Source of the DNA: Nitrospira sp. UBA2082
Lineage (GTDB): Bacteria; Nitrospirota; Nitrospiria; Nitrospirales; Nitrospiraceae
Reading direction: 5' to 3'
Length of the DNA stretch: 14,355 nucleotides
Assembly: GCA_002331335.1 (NCBI GenBank)
Contig: DCZO01000009.1
Span: forward strand, 29,553 to 43,907
In this document: one piece after another, positions 13,038-14,355 of the stretch
Layout: the number at the start of each line of letters is the position of its first letter
How positions within the stretch are numbered: the first letter of the stretch is position 1
Notes under the pieces: generated by a model
Databases searched by the model: none
Seen by the model: only the letters and a program-made list of their open reading frames with translations
Told to the model about the DNA's origin: nothing
Program-made: the position numbers and the translations under genes

Positions 13038-13310
13038 TCAAGCAGGCGTTGCGGCGCCTACCTTGTCGGGAGAGGGAGTTTCTTCGCCCTCACTGAACCT
13101 CGGGAGGTGGTCCAATAAATCATGGAGCGTGGCCTCCACCCCCCCCACAATTTGGCGATATTCCCGGTTCGTATGCCGCAGCGGAACCAGCCGAAGTCGC
13201 TGCCAGCCTCGAATCGAAAACGTTTTCGCGGGTTGCGCATAGGGTGGCTCGCACAACGCCACAATTTCCCTTCCCTGGTCGTCTTCGATGATAAACCCCT
13301 TGACATACAT
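13038..13310 (-). CDS. Small hypothetical protein
   Basis: A 90-residue soluble protein with a beta-rich first half: YVKGFIIEDDQGREIVALCEPPYAQPAKTF is given here as two strands around residues 2-20, then RGWQRLRLVPLRH (35-47). A short helix follows, VEATLHDLLDHL (58-69), and a low-complexity acidic and Ala/Pro-rich tail. No family is recognised. An upstream in-frame ATG at 13367 would place the start inside the stop and hairpin of the preceding gene. ATG 13310 has a purine-rich GGGGGAGAG immediately upstream in its sense and is preferred. It is the second gene after the zinc-ribbon protein, from which a strong hairpin separates it. Confidence 0.65.
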   Translation of the reverse strand: MYVKGFIIEDDQGREIVALCEPPYAQPAKTFSIRGWQRLRLVPLRHTNREYRQIVGGVEATLHDLLDHLPRFSEGEETPSPDKVGAATPA

Positions 13311-13329
13311 AGGCTCTCCCCCTCTCTCC

Positions 13330-13353
13330 AAAGGGGCCTCTTCAGGCCCCTTT
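13330..13353 (-). terminator. Strong hairpin between two small minus-strand genes
   Basis: AAAGGGGCCT (13330-13339) and AGGCCCCTTT (13344-13353) form a perfect 10-bp stem with a 4-base loop. It overlaps the TAA stop (13352-13354) of the zinc-ribbon gene. The U-rich side is only the closing TTT, so it may terminate partially or protect the upstream message's 3' end, letting some transcripts continue into the 13310 gene. The stem is symmetric and could act on either strand; the orientation is inferred from the genes. Confidence 0.6.
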
Positions 13354-13579
13354 AAAAGACTCGGCATGGATCAAAGCGTCTCATCGGAGGTCCATGCGGC
13401 CGTCGGCCTTGTGGTACGGGCATGGTGTGTTGCACGGTTCGATTCTGTAAAATGACCGAGTCGACGACATTCCCGCAGTTCATACAGAGCCAGGGCCGCT
13501 CTCGAACTTGCTCTTCCTGAGCGCTGTGGTCGATACACCGTTGCGGCATCATCCTCCCCTTGCAACGTTCACAATCCAT
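13352..13579 (-). CDS. Small zinc-ribbon protein
   Basis: A 75-residue protein with two CxxC knuckles: CERC at Cys3 and Cys6, and CMNC at Cys32 and Cys35, the classic spacing of a zinc ribbon. WLCMNCGNVVDSVILQNR resembles the second knuckle of treble-clef/ribbon proteins. The C-terminus is basic and Pro-rich (RRPHGPPMRRF). It probably binds protein or nucleic acid; no specific role can be given. The start at ATG 13579 is decided by a strong SD, AAGGAG with a 5-base spacer. A 221-base gap separates it from the response regulator upstream. Transcription probably ends, at least in part, at the hairpin 13330-13353. Confidence 0.8.
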   Translation of the reverse strand: MDCERCKGRMMPQRCIDHSAQEEQVRERPWLCMNCGNVVDSVILQNRTVQHTMPVPQGRRPHGPPMRRFDPCRVF

Positions 13580-13800
13580 GGTTGCTCCTTTCCGGTATTT
13601 ATTGGTACGCCTCCATGTCAGCTTTGCCCGACCCCCTCCAGCCGTAGTGTCCCACGCTCCGCCATTACCCTTTATTTATGGGTTCAGCATGTCAGAAGCG
13701 ATAAGAGTACCCAATCAGGGAAATCCTTAAGGCAGGGAGAAAGATCCCTGAGGGAGATGGCTAAGTTCATGGAGGGGCCGCGGAATGCAGGATGGCACGG
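13580..13800. other. Intergenic region with small hairpins
   Basis: No gene is seen. CAGGGA (13733-13738) and TCCCTG (13745-13750) form a perfect 6-bp stem with a 6-base loop about 50 bases downstream of the response regulator stop. A short ACCC/GGGT pairing flanks the AT-rich stretch near 13668-13683. CATGTCAG occurs twice, near 13615 and 13688. The region should contain the promoter of the zinc-ribbon gene, but no convincing -35/-10 pair stands out. Confidence 0.4.
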
Positions 13801-14355
13801 TTACGAATCGGGCTGAATCAACCCGACGCGCACCGCGAAGCGGACAAGCCCAGGCACATCGTGAATTTCGAGCCGCTCCATCAGGTGGGCCCGATGGGTT
13901 TCGACGGTCTTGACGCTCACGTTCAGGCGCTGTGCCATATCCTTCGTGGTGTGGCCCTCTGCAATGAGCTGCAAGATTTCGCGTTGACGCATGCTGAGCT
14001 TGGCCAATGGGCCGGTGGGGCCATCGGACTTTTCCCGATAGGCCTCAATCGCATACTTTGCTACCGCCGGGGTCAGGTAGGATTCGCCCCTGCTCACCGT
14101 CTTGATGGCCAACTCCAGTTCAGCCAACTCAGCGCCCTTCAACAGGTAACCCAACGCACCCGATTGGAGCGCCTGTTGGAGATACTCTTCATTGGCGTGC
14201 ATCGACAGCAATATCACGCGGGTGGCCGGAGATTCCTTGACGATCCTGGATGTCGCGTCCAGTCCGTTCAATTCCGGCATCGCGATATCCATCAGCACCA
14301 GATCCGGGGCGTCGGTTTGCACGGCCTTGACGGCTTCCCAACCGTCTCCCACGGC
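13801..14355 (-). CDS. NarL/FixJ family response regulator, N-terminus cut by the window
   Basis: The C-terminal ~184 residues of a two-component response regulator; the frame is open through 14355, so the first strand and acidic pair lie outside. The receiver part shows the phosphorylatable Asp in LVLMDIAMPELNG, the switch Ser in VILLSMHA and the conserved Lys in GYLLKGA. A linker leads to a LuxR-type helix-turn-helix: LSMRQREILQLIAEGHTTKD, then VSVKTVETHRAHLMERLEI. It should bind DNA as a dimer when phosphorylated by a sensor kinase, which may be encoded upstream beyond the window. Unlike the protein at 2251-2637, its visible active-site residues are intact. Confidence 0.93.
   Translation of the reverse strand, partial: AVGDGWEAVKAVQTDAPDLVLMDIAMPELNGLDATSRIVKESPATRVILLSMHANEEYLQQALQSGALGYLLKGAELAELELAIKTVSRGESYLTPAVAKYAIEAYREKSDGPTGPLAKLSMRQREILQLIAEGHTTKDMAQRLNVSVKTVETHRAHLMERLEIHDVPGLVRFAVRVGLIQPDS

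Noticed and set aside
12872..13096. 74-codon plus-strand frame
   Set aside because: It has no SD or motif and runs into the 3' end of the minus-strand gene at 13038-13310.
13780..13820. Sigma-54 type promoter suggested by TGGCAC near 13793
   Set aside because: No TTGC follows at the required spacing, and the site overlaps the end of the response regulator gene.

Overview
The window is moderately GC-rich bacterial chromosome of about 14.4 kb. The gene set is ThiC next to an archaeal-type Thi4, a YgfZ/GcvT-like protein, TPR and receiver-domain proteins, a truncated hemoglobin, lipoproteins, and several very small cysteine-rich proteins. This fits a free-living, probably autotrophic Gram-negative; the Nitrospirota (Nitrospira-like) are my best guess. 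That assignment is inferred from gene content, because the window has no rRNA or other taxonomic marker.

Left block (1-3793, all + strand): the 3' part of thiC, then thi4 of the histidine-bearing, sulfide-using type, a TPR protein, a degenerate receiver-domain protein and a YgfZ/GcvT-like folate-dependent Fe-S protein. ThiC is itself an Fe-S enzyme and this class of Thi4 is iron-dependent, so the block has an iron/Fe-S/thiamine theme. The three spacers after thi4 each hold a pair of inverted arms built from degenerate 7- or 8-base units. The unit sequence differs in each spacer. The arms run into the adjacent stop and start codons, and the three downstream genes lack a clear Shine-Dalgarno (SD) sequence. 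This is the most unusual structure in the window.

Accessory block (3794-5490): a DUF433 antitoxin gene is followed by the remains of its DUF5615/PIN-like toxin. The toxin keeps only its start and its C-terminal half, joined by an out-of-frame internal deletion. Next is a small three-helix membrane protein flanked by a degenerate 66-67 bp direct repeat, then about 450 bp with no convincing gene, probably eroded sequence.

Middle block (5491-8269, + strand): a small secreted protein of unknown function, a VCBS/FG-GAP plus ASPIC/UnbV lipoprotein, a spacer with two hairpins, and a group II truncated hemoglobin.

Right block (8341-14355, mostly - strand): a hypothetical protein, a PhoD-like phosphatase lipoprotein with an EF-hand-like loop, a small divergent Cys/His protein (+), a BtuF-like cobalamin-binding protein with a GNAT acetyltransferase gene upstream, an NTF2/SnoaL-like protein whose stop codon lies in a ~100-bp imperfect palindrome, two small proteins (one a zinc ribbon) separated by a strong hairpin, and a NarL/FixJ response regulator cut by the window edge.
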